Source of the DNA: an uncultured Ellagibacter sp.
Lineage (GTDB): Bacteria > Actinomycetota > Coriobacteriia > Coriobacteriales > Eggerthellaceae
Length of the DNA stretch: 64,000 bases
Assembly: GCF_934617235.1 (NCBI RefSeq)
Contig: NZ_CAKTTZ010000001.1
Span: 1-64,000 of the forward strand
Direction of reading: 5' to 3'
Numbering within the stretch: the stretch's first letter is position 1; each line of letters begins with the position of its first letter. Positions 1 through 9,057 of the stretch are shown one piece after another. The translations under genes and the position numbers were made by a program. The notes beneath the pieces were generated by a model that was not told the origin of the DNA, searched no databases, and saw only the letters and a list, made by a program, of their open reading frames with translations.

Positions 1-4
1 CCAC

Positions 5-32
5 TATATAGAGTGAAGGCTCACTCTATATA
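5..32. repeat. 28-bp perfect inverted repeat
   Basis: Two perfect 12-bp arms (TATATAGAGTGA and its complement) flank the 4-base centre AGGC. The site lies downstream of the hisS terminator at the window edge. It has no T-run, so it looks more like an operator or a transcript-end hairpin for a gene outside the window than a standard terminator. Function unknown. Confidence 0.6.
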
Positions 33-146
33 GGCATCCTCTCTCAACTACGACTCCCCCTGTTACAGAAAGAGACTGGACGCTGCGCGCTTTCGCCCTA
101 TAGAGGCACACCCCCCGTTCCATCGAGACGCCTTCCACTACAGAAA

Positions 147-176
147 GAGGCCGGCACTCCCCGAGCACCCGGCCTC
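147..176 (-). terminator. hisS: Intrinsic terminator after hisS
   Basis: An 8-bp GC-rich stem (GAGGCCGG pairing with CCGGCCTC) with a 14-nt loop is followed on the minus strand by TTTCTGT. It lies about 55 bases past the hisS stop codon. The U-tract is short, so termination may be partial. Confidence 0.65.
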
Positions 177-231
177 CTCATGGACGGGGCGACGCCAACG
201 GCATTCGCCCCAATAGCTATCTTTGTTAGCG

Positions 232-1599
232 CTACTCGACTTCTGCGAGCGCTTCGCTCATCTGCTCCAGCGTAAGGACGGCGCCGTCGTCGGAGAACTT
301 CGCGAGAACCGCCTTTACTGCCGCCAAGTCGACCAGGCGCTCGGCATGCGACGTCATGTTGCGCACCTTCACCTTACCCGCGGAAAGCTCATCGGGCCCA
401 AGGATGGCGACCATCGATGCGCTCAACTTATCGGCAAGCTTGAATTGGCTTTTCAGGCTGCGCTTCTGGTGATCCATGTCGGCAGACTGGCCCGCATCGC
501 GGAATGCCTGCACGAGCGAGAACGCCTCGGCGTGCACCGAGTCGTCGACGCATGCGACGAACAGATCGCAATGCTGTGCACGGGGAAATTCGACACCCGC
601 CGCCTGCAGGGCAAGCGCGCAACGCTCGTATCCGAGGGCGAACCCGAGGCCCGGCGTCGGGCGTCCGCCAACTTCCTCGACGAGCTTGTCGTAGCGACCG
701 CCGCCGCCAATTGCGTTCTGGCTTCCCATGCCGTTGTCCACCTGAACCTCGAACACGGTTCGGGTGTAGTAATCCAGGCCACGCACCAATTTATAGTCTT
801 CCACGTAGGAAACGCCCGCCGCATCGAGGTACGCCTTCACCGCTTCATAGTGCTCGCGGCAATCGGGGCAAAGGTGATCGGAGATCTTCGGGGCGTTCTC
901 CATCACGTGAACGCAGCCCTCGTTCTTGCAGTCGAAAGCGCGCAGCGGGTTGATTTCGGCGCGCGTCATGCACGTCTCGCACAGCTCTTCGGCGTGGTCG
1001 TTCATGTAGGAGCGAACGAGCTCGCGATAGGCGGGACGGCACTTCTCACACCCCATTGAGTTGATGAGCAGGCGCATTGACTCGCGCGGGATGCCGATCG
1101 TCTCGTAGAAGCGCATGAGCATGATGATGGCTTCGGCGTCGATCGTCGGCTCCTCGGCACCCAGGCATTCCACGCCCACCTGGTTGAACTGGCGCTGACG
1201 ACCCTTCTGCGGGCGCTCCGCGCGAAACATGGGGCCCGCGTACATCAATTTCGCGGGCGCACCACCCTGGGGAACGAGGTCATGCTGCGCCACCGCGCGC
1301 ACAACGCCGGCCGTGCCTTCGGGACGAAGCGACAGACGGCTTTTGCTCTTGATGGTGCCGCCGTCGATGAGGCGCTTGAGATTCTCACCCGAAACAGCGG
1401 TGAACATCTCCTTGGACACGACGTCGGTCGCCTCGCCGATGCCGCGAACGAACAGGTCGGTCTGCTCGAATATCGGCGTCTCAATGGGCACATAGCCATA
1501 ACGGGCGAAGACGGAGAACGCCGTCTCCTTGAAATGCAGCCAAAACGCCGCCTCGTCAGGTAGAAAGTCCCTCGTGCCTTCAGCAGCCTGCATTGCCAT
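232..1599 (-). CDS. hisS: Histidine--tRNA ligase
   Basis: Class II histidyl-tRNA synthetase, which charges tRNA-His with histidine in the cytosol. Visible marks are the class II motif 2 region (FRAERPQKGRQRQFNQ), the histidine-binding signature RGLDYYTRTVFEV, the GGGGRYD loop and a C-terminal anticodon-binding domain. The middle insertion carries several CxxC pairs (CEKC, CETC, CPDC), as in many bacterial HisRS, and may bind zinc. Length (455 aa) is normal. I chose the ATG at 1599 because AGGTGG lies five bases upstream; an in-frame GTG three codons earlier overlaps that ribosome site. It stands alone between a purL terminator and its own terminator. Confidence 0.96.
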   Translation of the reverse strand: MAMQAAEGTRDFLPDEAAFWLHFKETAFSVFARYGYVPIETPIFEQTDLFVRGIGEATDVVSKEMFTAVSGENLKRLIDGGTIKSKSRLSLRPEGTAGVVRAVAQHDLVPQGGAPAKLMYAGPMFRAERPQKGRQRQFNQVGVECLGAEEPTIDAEAIIMLMRFYETIGIPRESMRLLINSMGCEKCRPAYRELVRSYMNDHAEELCETCMTRAEINPLRAFDCKNEGCVHVMENAPKISDHLCPDCREHYEAVKAYLDAAGVSYVEDYKLVRGLDYYTRTVFEVQVDNGMGSQNAIGGGGRYDKLVEEVGGRPTPGLGFALGYERCALALQAAGVEFPRAQHCDLFVACVDDSVHAEAFSLVQAFRDAGQSADMDHQKRSLKSQFKLADKLSASMVAILGPDELSAGKVKVRNMTSHAERLVDLAAVKAVLAKFSDDGAVLTLEQMSEALAEVE

Positions 1600-1653
1600 T
1601 GCGCCCACCTTTTCCTTCGTTTAGCTTGATTGCGATTTGCATTGTAACGTAAA

Positions 1654-1684
1654 TGAAGCGCGGGCTCCGATTGCCCGCGCTTCA
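1654..1684 (-). terminator. purL: Intrinsic terminator after purL
   Basis: A perfect 12-bp inverted repeat (TGAAGCGCGGGC and its complement) with a 7-nt loop lies about 55 bases past the purL stop and is followed on the minus strand by ATTTACGTTAC. It separates purL from hisS. TACAAT just beyond it is a possible -10 for hisS, without a clear -35. Confidence 0.7.
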
Positions 1685-1737
1685 ACATATTCCATCGGGG
1701 AGTGGCGACCGTGCCAGAATCGGCCGCCGCCCGCCCC

Positions 1738-4700
1738 TTACTTAAAGTACTCCACACCGCCTTCGATGAGCGGCTGGTACGTGAAGTCCGGGATGTTGCG
1801 ATAGAGCCCAGCGCCCGAGCGCTCCGTGTGGCCCATCTTGCCGAGCACGCGGCCATCGGGACTTGTGATGCCCTCGATGCAAAGCACGCTGCCGTTGGGA
1901 TTGACCGAAAGGTCCATCGACGGCTTGCCCTCCGCATCGACGTACTGCGTTGCCACCTGGCCGTTCGCAATGAGCTTCTCGAGCAATTCGGGGCTTGCGA
2001 CGAAGCGGCCCTCGCCATGGCTGATGGCGACGGTGTGCGTGTCCCCCACCTTGCACTCGGAAAGCCACGGGGAAAGCGACGACGCCACGCGCGTGCGGAC
2101 GAGGCGGCTTTGATGGCGGCCGATCGTGTTGAAGGTGAGCGTCGGGCATTCGTCGGTCATGGGAACGATGTCGCCGTAGGGCACGAGGCCGAGTTTGACA
2201 AGCGCCTGGAAGCCGTTGCAGATGCCGAGCATGAGACCGTCGCGGTTCTGCAGCAAGTCGCGCACTGCCTCGGTCACCTCGGGAGCGCGGAAGAACGCCG
2301 TGATGAACTTCGCCGAACCATCGGGCTCGTCACCGCCGGAAAAGCCACCGGGAATCATGACGATCTGGCTTTCGCGGATGGCGGCAGCAAGAGCAGCAAT
2401 GCTCTCGGCGACCGCATCGGGCGTGAGGTTGTTCACGATGAGCGTGGTCGGCAGGGCGCCGGCACGTTCGAATGCGTGCGCCGTGTCGTACTCGCAGTTC
2501 GTTCCCGGGAACACGGGGATGATGACGCGCGGTTTCGCAATCGAGCCGCCATAAACGAGCGGCAGCTTATCGTCGCAGGTGATAGGCGCAACGTCGGCAT
2601 CGTCGGAACCAGACTGGGCAGCCGTGCTGCGATACGGGAACACCGACTCGATCGAGCCTTCCCACGCATCCTGCAAACGAGCCAAGTCGATAACCTCACC
2701 TGCAGCCGCGAACGCGTACTCCTCGGTCGTCACGCCAAGAAGGGCAACGTCGAGGCATTCGGTCGCCTCGGGGAGCGTCGCGCCATCGGCGAGCTCGACG
2801 ATGAAGCTTCCGTATGCGGGCGTGAAGAGGGCGTCGGCGTCCACATCCTCGAGAGCCACACCGATTCCGTTACCCACACACATCTTGAACAGGGACTCCG
2901 CCGCGCATCCGTAGCCAGGCGTCGAGACGGCGAGCGCCGCGCCCGACCCGATAAGCTCCTCAACCGCAGCGATGGCCGCAAGCTCATCTTCAGCAGCAGG
3001 TGCCACGTCGTTGGCATCGTAGCAGCGCGGAGCAATCAGCGCGATGCGATGGCCAGCACCCTTGAATTCGGGGCTCGTCACACGATCGACCTTGCCGACT
3101 GCAGTCGCAAAGGAGACAAGCGTCGGAGGAACGTCGAGATCTTCGAACGAACCCGACATGGAGTCCTTTCCCCCAATCGAGCCCAGCCCCAGATCGAGCT
3201 GCGCCTGGAGTGCACCGAGAACAGCGGCGGCAGGCTTGCCCCAGCGAACCGGATCGTTGCGCAGGCGCTCGAAGTATTCCTGGAACGTGAGGTACATATC
3301 AGCGCGCTTGAAGCCCGTGGCCACCAGGCGCGAAACGCTCTCGACGACGGCGATATAGGAGCCGACGAACTGATTCTTCTCGGTGAGGTAGGGGTTGAAG
3401 CCCCATGCCATGCCGGAGCAAGTCGTGGTCTCGCCGTCGACCGGCAACTTCGCCACCATAGCGAGCGCAGGCGTAAGCTGGTTTTTGCCGCCGAACGGCA
3501 TGAGCACGGTCGCCGCGCCGATTGTGGAGTCGAAGCGCTCGGAGAGCCCCTTGTTGGAGCAGACGTTCAAGTCGCGCACGAGCGATTCCATGCGATCGGC
3601 AAGCGTGTCGCCCGCCCATGCGCGCTCGTAGGCGGCGCCCGCCTCGATGTGCACGTCCTGGTGCTTCGGGGCACCGTTCGATGCCAAAAACTCGCGGCTC
3701 ACATCGACGATCGCCTTGTCGTTCCAGAAGATGCGCACGCGCGGCTCAGCGACCACCTCGGCGATCACCGTCGCCTCGAGGTTCTCTTCCTTGGCATACC
3801 CGAGGAATTCTTCCACATCGGCAGCGGCGATGGCGCAGGCCATGCGCTCCTGGCTTTCGGAGATGGCGAGCTCGGTGCCATCGAGACCGTCATATTTCTT
3901 CGGGACCTTATTGAGATTGATGCGCAGGCCGTCGGCGATCTCGCCCAAGGCCACCGACACGCCGCCTGCGCCGAAATCGTTGCAGCGCTTGATAAGGCGG
4001 CAGGCCTCGCCGCGACGGAACAGCCTTTGAAGCTTGCGCTCGACAGGGGCGTTGCCCTTCTGCACCTCGGCACCACAGTGCTCGAGGCTTTCCAGGTTAT
4101 GCGCCTTCGACGATCCCGTTGCGCCACCGATGCCGTCGCGGCCAGTGCGACCGCCCAAAAGCACGATGACATCACCCGGCTCGGGTTTCTCGCGACGAAC
4201 ATGGTCGGCCGGGGTCGCCGCAACGACGGCCCCGATTTCCATGCGCTTGGCAACGTATCCCGGATGGTAGAGCTCGTGAACGGAGCCCGTGGCCAGGCCG
4301 ATCTGGTTACCGTAAGACGAGTAGCCGGCAGCAGCCGTCGTCACGAGCTTGCGCTGCGGCAACTTGCCTTCGAGCGTATCGGAAACGGGAACCGTGGGAT
4401 CGCCCGCACCAGTCACGCGCATGGCCTGGTAAACGTAGCTGCGTCCCGAAAGCGGGTCACGGATAGCGCCGCCCAAGCACGTGGCCGCACCGCCGAACGG
4501 CTCGATCTCGGTGGGATGGTTGTGCGTCTCGTTCTTGAAGAGGTACAGCCAGTCCTCGTCGTGGCCGTCGACGTCGACCTTGCACTTCACGGTGCAGGCG
4601 TTGATTTCCTCGGACTCATCGAGCCCGGTCAGGATGCCCTGGGATTTCAGCCACTTCGCGCCGATCGTGCCCATGTCCATAAGGCAGATGGGCTTCTCGT

Positions 4701-5559
4701 CGCGACCGAGCTCATGGCGCAGCTCGAGATAGCGCTCGTAGGTTTCGCGCACCTGCTCGTCGTCAATCACGACGTTGGTGAGCTCGGTGCCGAACGTAGT
4801 GTGACGGCAATGATCGGACCAGTAGGTGTCGATCATCTTGATCTCGGTGATGGTGGGGCAGCGCTTCTCGCCCGCGAAATACTGCTGGCAAAACGCGATA
4901 TCGGCAAGGTCCATCGCCAAACCGCGCTCATCGATGAACGCGGAGAGGCCCGCCTCATCCAGATCGAGGAACCCTTCGATCACTTCGACGGGCTTGGGCG
5001 TCGGATGGGCGATCTGGAGCGTCTCACGTGCGGAAAGGCACGCCTCGCGCGTCTCGACCGGGTTGACGACGTAGTGTTTCACCGCAGCGAGGGCGGCGTC
5101 GGTGCACTCGCCTTCGATAACGTAAACCTGCGTGAAGGCAACCTCAGGACGTTCTCCCTGGCTGATGAACTGGATGCACTGCGATGCGGAGTCGGCGCGC
5201 TGGTCGAACTGGCCGGGCAGCGCCTCGACGGCGAACACGTGAACATCGGCAGGAGCCGAGGCGATTCCGGAGATGGCCTCCCCTTCCGCGGCAAGCTGCT
5301 TGGCGCTTTTGTCCGAGAATTCGACGCCCTTAACGGGGAATTCGCGCGAAGCGTCATCGACTTGCGGTTCGGAGAAGACCGTGGGGATGCAGCGCTCGAA
5401 TAGTTCCTCGTCGATGCCCTCGACGTCGTAGCAGTTGATCAGGCGCAGGCGGGCCGCCTTCGCGAGCCCCTCGGGCACGGCAGTGTGCAATTCGGCGAGC
5501 AGCTGCTGCGCTTCAACGTCGAAGCCGGGCTTCTTCTCCACGTAAACACGCGAAACCAT
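1738..5559 (-). CDS. purL: Phosphoribosylformylglycinamidine synthase, single-chain
   Basis: FGAM synthase, the fourth step of de novo purine synthesis: FGAR plus glutamine and ATP give FGAM. The 1,273-residue chain fuses the synthase core to a C-terminal glutamine amidotransferase, so no separate purQ or purS is needed. The amidotransferase triad is visible as Cys1114 in LGICNGFQ and His1244/Glu1246 in KMGHTER. The synthase part carries ATP-site motifs such as NETHNHPTEIEPFGGAATC and GGKDSMSG. The start ATG has AAAGGA eight bases upstream. It follows a small membrane-protein gene by 27 bases and purC lies further upstream, so the three may be co-transcribed. Confidence 0.97.
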   Translation of the reverse strand: MVSRVYVEKKPGFDVEAQQLLAELHTAVPEGLAKAARLRLINCYDVEGIDEELFERCIPTVFSEPQVDDASREFPVKGVEFSDKSAKQLAAEGEAISGIASAPADVHVFAVEALPGQFDQRADSASQCIQFISQGERPEVAFTQVYVIEGECTDAALAAVKHYVVNPVETREACLSARETLQIAHPTPKPVEVIEGFLDLDEAGLSAFIDERGLAMDLADIAFCQQYFAGEKRCPTITEIKMIDTYWSDHCRHTTFGTELTNVVIDDEQVRETYERYLELRHELGRDEKPICLMDMGTIGAKWLKSQGILTGLDESEEINACTVKCKVDVDGHDEDWLYLFKNETHNHPTEIEPFGGAATCLGGAIRDPLSGRSYVYQAMRVTGAGDPTVPVSDTLEGKLPQRKLVTTAAAGYSSYGNQIGLATGSVHELYHPGYVAKRMEIGAVVAATPADHVRREKPEPGDVIVLLGGRTGRDGIGGATGSSKAHNLESLEHCGAEVQKGNAPVERKLQRLFRRGEACRLIKRCNDFGAGGVSVALGEIADGLRINLNKVPKKYDGLDGTELAISESQERMACAIAAADVEEFLGYAKEENLEATVIAEVVAEPRVRIFWNDKAIVDVSREFLASNGAPKHQDVHIEAGAAYERAWAGDTLADRMESLVRDLNVCSNKGLSERFDSTIGAATVLMPFGGKNQLTPALAMVAKLPVDGETTTCSGMAWGFNPYLTEKNQFVGSYIAVVESVSRLVATGFKRADMYLTFQEYFERLRNDPVRWGKPAAAVLGALQAQLDLGLGSIGGKDSMSGSFEDLDVPPTLVSFATAVGKVDRVTSPEFKGAGHRIALIAPRCYDANDVAPAAEDELAAIAAVEELIGSGAALAVSTPGYGCAAESLFKMCVGNGIGVALEDVDADALFTPAYGSFIVELADGATLPEATECLDVALLGVTTEEYAFAAAGEVIDLARLQDAWEGSIESVFPYRSTAAQSGSDDADVAPITCDDKLPLVYGGSIAKPRVIIPVFPGTNCEYDTAHAFERAGALPTTLIVNNLTPDAVAESIAALAAAIRESQIVMIPGGFSGGDEPDGSAKFITAFFRAPEVTEAVRDLLQNRDGLMLGICNGFQALVKLGLVPYGDIVPMTDECPTLTFNTIGRHQSRLVRTRVASSLSPWLSECKVGDTHTVAISHGEGRFVASPELLEKLIANGQVATQYVDAEGKPSMDLSVNPNGSVLCIEGITSPDGRVLGKMGHTERSGAGLYRNIPDFTYQPLIEGGVEYFK

Positions 5560-5586
5560 GATGATCCTTTCCAGGGTGGCAGGCGA

Positions 5587-6234
5587 TTACTTGTCGGCGG
5601 GCTTTGCGGCGTCGGCGGCACTAGCCGCATCGGCCGTCTTTGCGGCATCAACCTTCTTGCGGCCGAACAGACCGCGCTTGGGCTTGATCTGCTCCTCGGC
5701 GACCTCCGCAGCGGCATCTTCCTTCTGCTTTTCCGCCTCGCGCTCGGCTGCGCGCTTCGCCTTCTCGGCACGGCGGCTCTCCTTGGTGTTCTGAGACTCC
5801 ATTTCCATCTGGTACTTGCGGCGACACTTGCGAATCTTGGAGAAGTCGAGGTAGAACGCAAGGATGATGAGAACGTAGGACGAGCCGAGCGTCACGTAGC
5901 TGATCCAAGCCGGCTCCCACGAACGCGCGAACCACGAGAGCGCAACCATGATGACCGCAGCGATCAGGACGACCCACCAAAGGCGACGCAGGCGCTTATA
6001 TTCCGCCGTGGGCGGGTTGTAGTACTTGCGGTCAAGCTCGTTTTGCTTGGCGCGCTCGGCTTTGCGGCGAGCCTTCTGCTCCGCCTTCCTCTCCTGAGGG
6101 GTCTTCGTCGAGGACTGGATATGCACCGAAGCGGCAGCCTTCGTTTTCGGCTTTGCCGAAGCCGCGCTCTTGCGCGTCGCACCCTTAGGGCCCTCATCTT
6201 GATAGCGGTCGTTCATGTAGTTACGTTGTGACAT
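5587..6234 (-). CDS. Hypothetical membrane protein with two TM segments
   Basis: Protein of 215 residues with no family I can name. A basic, Lys/Arg-rich N-terminus (about 75 residues) precedes two hydrophobic segments (near WWVVLIAAVIMVALSW and YVTLGSSYVLIILAFYL). A long charged tail rich in Ala, Glu and Lys follows and is probably helical or coiled. With two segments, both tails would be cytoplasmic by the positive-inside rule. The ATG at 6234 has an AGAAAGAAC stretch upstream; a GTG eight codons earlier is possible. It sits between purC and purL on the same strand, 27 bases from purL, and may be co-transcribed, but nothing ties it to purine synthesis. Confidence 0.75.
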   Translation of the reverse strand: MSQRNYMNDRYQDEGPKGATRKSAASAKPKTKAAASVHIQSSTKTPQERKAEQKARRKAERAKQNELDRKYYNPPTAEYKRLRRLWWVVLIAAVIMVALSWFARSWEPAWISYVTLGSSYVLIILAFYLDFSKIRKCRRKYQMEMESQNTKESRRAEKAKRAAEREAEKQKEDAAAEVAEEQIKPKRGLFGRKKVDAAKTADAASAADAAKPADK

Positions 6235-6353
6235 GCGATGGTTCTTTCTCGTGGACACTTACTTCAAAAGCCGTGGAAACCTTGGCCGGACGCCGTCGGC
6301 GGACAGACCTTTCCCCTTCCACCTTGTGCAAGGCTTACGCGAGACGAAATTCC

Positions 6354-7235
6354 TTATGCGAACGGGAATTTCTCGCCCGTGATCTTCTCGTAGGCCTCGA
6401 TATACTTCTCGCTCGTGCGCTTGATGACATCCTCGGGAAGGCGAGGCGGCTTGGTGCCGGATTCCTTGTCCCAATGCGCGGTGAGCCAATCGCGGACGTA
6501 CTGCTTGTCGAAGCTCGACTGGCTTTTGCCCGGCTCGTATTCGTCGCCCGGCCAAAAACGCGAGGAATCGGGGGTGAGGACCTCGTCGGCCAAGATGAGG
6601 CGGCCGTCAACGCGACCAAATTCGAACTTGGTGTCGGCGATGATGATGCCGCGGTCAGCCGCATGGTCGCGTGCGGCGGTGTAGACCTTGATGGCAGCGT
6701 CGCGCAGCTCGGCAGCCTCTTCGTCGCCAATGAGCTCAGCACAGCGCTCGAAGCTGATGTTCTCGTCGTGGTCGCCGATTTCCGCCTTGGTGGAAGGCGT
6801 GAAGATGGGCGTTTCAAGCTTGGAGGAATTCACGAGGCCAGCGGGAAGCTTGATGCCGCACACCGTGCCTTGCCCCTGGTACTCCTTAAGGCCGCTGCCG
6901 GCGAGATACCCGCGCACGATGCACTCGACGGGATACATGTCGGCCTTCTTGACCAGCATGAATCGCCCTTCCAGCTTGTCGGCATAGGGCTTGAAGCGCT
7001 CCGGCAAGTCGGCAACGTCGGCGGAGATGAGGTGGTTCTCGATCACGCCATCGAGCAGCTTGAACCAGAAGCACGAAAGCTGCGTGAGCACCTGGCCCTT
7101 GTGGGGAATCTCGTCCTCAAGGATGTAATCGAACGCGGAAATGCGATCGGAGGTTACCACCAAAAGACGATCGTCCAAATCGTAAAGGTCGCGAACTTTG
7201 CCTTGCGCATCGGGTTCGATGTCGATAACGCTCAT
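6354..7235 (-). CDS. purC: Phosphoribosylaminoimidazole-succinocarboxamide synthase
   Basis: SAICAR synthetase, which ligates aspartate to CAIR with ATP in purine synthesis. Recognisable features are the N-terminal GKVRDLYDLDDRLLVVTSDR nucleotide-binding strand-loop, the substrate segment FTPSTKAEIGDHDENIS and the signature LADEVLTPDSSRFW. Length (293 aa) is typical. The ATG at 7235 is preceded by AAAGGACC at good spacing; the open frame extends 30 codons further upstream through an inverted-repeat region, but that part has no family character. It is the first gene of the purC / membrane protein / purL run. Confidence 0.96.
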   Translation of the reverse strand: MSVIDIEPDAQGKVRDLYDLDDRLLVVTSDRISAFDYILEDEIPHKGQVLTQLSCFWFKLLDGVIENHLISADVADLPERFKPYADKLEGRFMLVKKADMYPVECIVRGYLAGSGLKEYQGQGTVCGIKLPAGLVNSSKLETPIFTPSTKAEIGDHDENISFERCAELIGDEEAAELRDAAIKVYTAARDHAADRGIIIADTKFEFGRVDGRLILADEVLTPDSSRFWPGDEYEPGKSQSSFDKQYVRDWLTAHWDKESGTKPPRLPEDVIKRTSEKYIEAYEKITGEKFPFA

Positions 7236-7274
7236 GATTTCAGGTCCTTTCAAAACCTCGTTGCGAATATGCGG

Positions 7275-7333
7275 CGCGCGGGAACGAGCCCGCGCGTTGA
7301 CGCGCGATAATGAGTCGCGACCCATTATCGCGC
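7275..7333. repeat. Two adjacent dyads between kinase gene and purC
   Basis: Dyad one has perfect 8-bp arms (CGCGCGGG) at 7275-7282 and 7289-7296. Dyad two has perfect 11-bp arms (GCGCGATAATG and complement) at 7302-7312 and 7323-7333. No T-run follows on the minus strand, so these are not standard terminators. Dyad two starts six bases past the histidine-kinase stop codon, so a transcript-end hairpin or a purC operator are both possible. Confidence 0.55.
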
Positions 7334-7339
7334 ACTACC

Positions 7340-9043
7340 TTACTTTTTGCGATTGGAAGTGGCTTTTCCATCGGACGAACGTTGCTGACGAGCGCCCGAG
7401 AGCAGCTGCTGACGATGCTGCTGTTTTTGCTGCTGACGCTGGCGTTGCTGCTCGCGCTTGTCGTTCGAGCGCGTGCGCGCCTCGTCGTAGAGGGGGAAAT
7501 GGAGGGTGAAGCAGGCGCCTTTGCCCTTCTCGCCTTCCACCTGCACCCAGCCGCCATGGCGATCGACGATTTCCTTCACGACCGCAAGCCCGATTCCCAA
7601 GCCGCCGCTCGCGCGGTTGCGCCCGGCGTCCGCACGCCAGAAGCGCGAGAAGACCATCTTCGCCTCCTCGGGGGAAAGGCCGATACCCGTGTCGCGCACG
7701 GCGATCGAGGCCATGATGTCGCCCTTCGAAACGGTGACCGATACATGTCCGCCTTCGGGGGTATAGCGCACCGCGTTCGAGATAAGGTTGGCCGTGGCCT
7801 GGCGAATCATGTCGGGATCGCCCACGACGAGCACGCCCTTCTCGGCGCGGTACTCGAAGGTGAGCCCGGAATCGGCAACGAATGCCTCGTGCGTGGAGAC
7901 GATGCTTTGGATGAGCTCGCCTACGTCGACCACTTCCTCTTTCATGGGGGTGGCGCGGTTCTCCAGGCGGGAGAGCTTTAAGAGCGCGTCGACCAGCCGG
8001 CTTAAGCGCTGCACCTCGGAGTTCACGGTTTCCAGGCGCTCGGCGTCGGCTTCGAAGACACCGTCGACCATCGCCTCGACGGTGGACTGGATAGCCATAA
8101 GGGGCGTGCGCAGCTCGTGAGCGACGTCCGTTGTGAGGCGACGCTCCAGCTCGCGGTCCTTCTCGACCGATTCCGCCATCTCGTCGAAGGTCTCGCCCAG
8201 GCGAGCGATTTCGTCCTCGCCGTGGAGTTCGGTGCGCGCAGAAAGATCGCCTTCCTTGATAGCGCGGGCCGTTTTCGTCATGCGATTGATAGGGGCCACG
8301 AGATTGCGCGCGAACAGAAAGCCGATGCACGACGCGAGCACGATGGCCACCAACGACGCAAACAGCATCGCTTGATAGGAATTCTCGCGGAACTCCTGGT
8401 CGGGCCCGCGCATAAGCGTGTCGGACCCGTAAACCCAAATGCGCACGGAGCCAACGACCTTGTCGTCGACCACAATTTTGGCGAGCGCCACCTTCGACGC
8501 ATCCTTCGGCTCGAAGGAACTCGTGGCGTTCGGGATGCCGTTGATGCGGTTCGAGGAATCGAAGACGGCGACGTCGTTCTCGTCGACGACCTTGATAGCG
8601 ATGCCCGGCGTGACCTCGAGCGCAGCTTCGACGGGCGTAAGGGCCGCAGCGCTTTTGATGGTAAGCGCGCTGTCCGACTCCATCCGCTCTTCGATGCGGC
8701 TGGCGGTCGTCTCCGCAAGGGTCTCCATGTTGGACGCGGTATAGGTTTGGAAATGCTGCTCCCACACAAAAGAGATGACGCCGATGGCGACAAGGCCGGT
8801 CATCGCGGCGATAAGGGCAAAGGCCAAGGTGACGCGCGCAGTATAGGACAGGCTCGTCCAGCCGAATTTGCGGCGGCGCTCCTTTCGCGCGAGCTTTCCC
8901 TGATGGGGTTCACCCGTAGAAGGCCGCTCTTCGGGGAAGTCGGACATGACGCGAATGCGGGCAGCCTCGCCGCCCGCATTCGCAGAGAGACTCGACGACC
9001 CCTCGGCCGTCGAGTCGTTATGGATTGGATTCGTTTCGCTCAC
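7340..9043 (-). CDS. Sensor histidine kinase
   Basis: Membrane sensor kinase of a two-component system (567 aa). Order: about 65 basic cytoplasmic residues, TM1 (about 68-92), an extracytoplasmic sensor region of about 130 residues, TM2 (about 225-247), HAMP (to about 300), HisKA with phospho-acceptor His309 in DVAHELRTPL, and HATPase with the N box NLISNAVRYTP, DTGIGLS and GGLGIGLAVV. A Gln/Arg-rich tail of about 50 residues (QQRQRQQQKQQHRQQ) is unusual. Translation starts at GTG, 14 bases after the stop of the response-regulator gene, so the two are co-transcribed. The signal is unknown. Confidence 0.93.
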   Translation of the reverse strand: MSETNPIHNDSTAEGSSSLSANAGGEAARIRVMSDFPEERPSTGEPHQGKLARKERRRKFGWTSLSYTARVTLAFALIAAMTGLVAIGVISFVWEQHFQTYTASNMETLAETTASRIEERMESDSALTIKSAAALTPVEAALEVTPGIAIKVVDENDVAVFDSSNRINGIPNATSSFEPKDASKVALAKIVVDDKVVGSVRIWVYGSDTLMRGPDQEFRENSYQAMLFASLVAIVLASCIGFLFARNLVAPINRMTKTARAIKEGDLSARTELHGEDEIARLGETFDEMAESVEKDRELERRLTTDVAHELRTPLMAIQSTVEAMVDGVFEADAERLETVNSEVQRLSRLVDALLKLSRLENRATPMKEEVVDVGELIQSIVSTHEAFVADSGLTFEYRAEKGVLVVGDPDMIRQATANLISNAVRYTPEGGHVSVTVSKGDIMASIAVRDTGIGLSPEEAKMVFSRFWRADAGRNRASGGLGIGLAVVKEIVDRHGGWVQVEGEKGKGACFTLHFPLYDEARTRSNDKREQQRQRQQQKQQHRQQLLSGARQQRSSDGKATSNRKK

Positions 9044-9057
9044 GGGTCACCCGCAGG

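Noticed and set aside
1702..5403. Open frame of 1,233 codons on the plus strand
   Set aside because: It is the mirror of purL: high GC keeps the opposite strand free of stops. The translation has no domain character, and purL is complete with all catalytic motifs.
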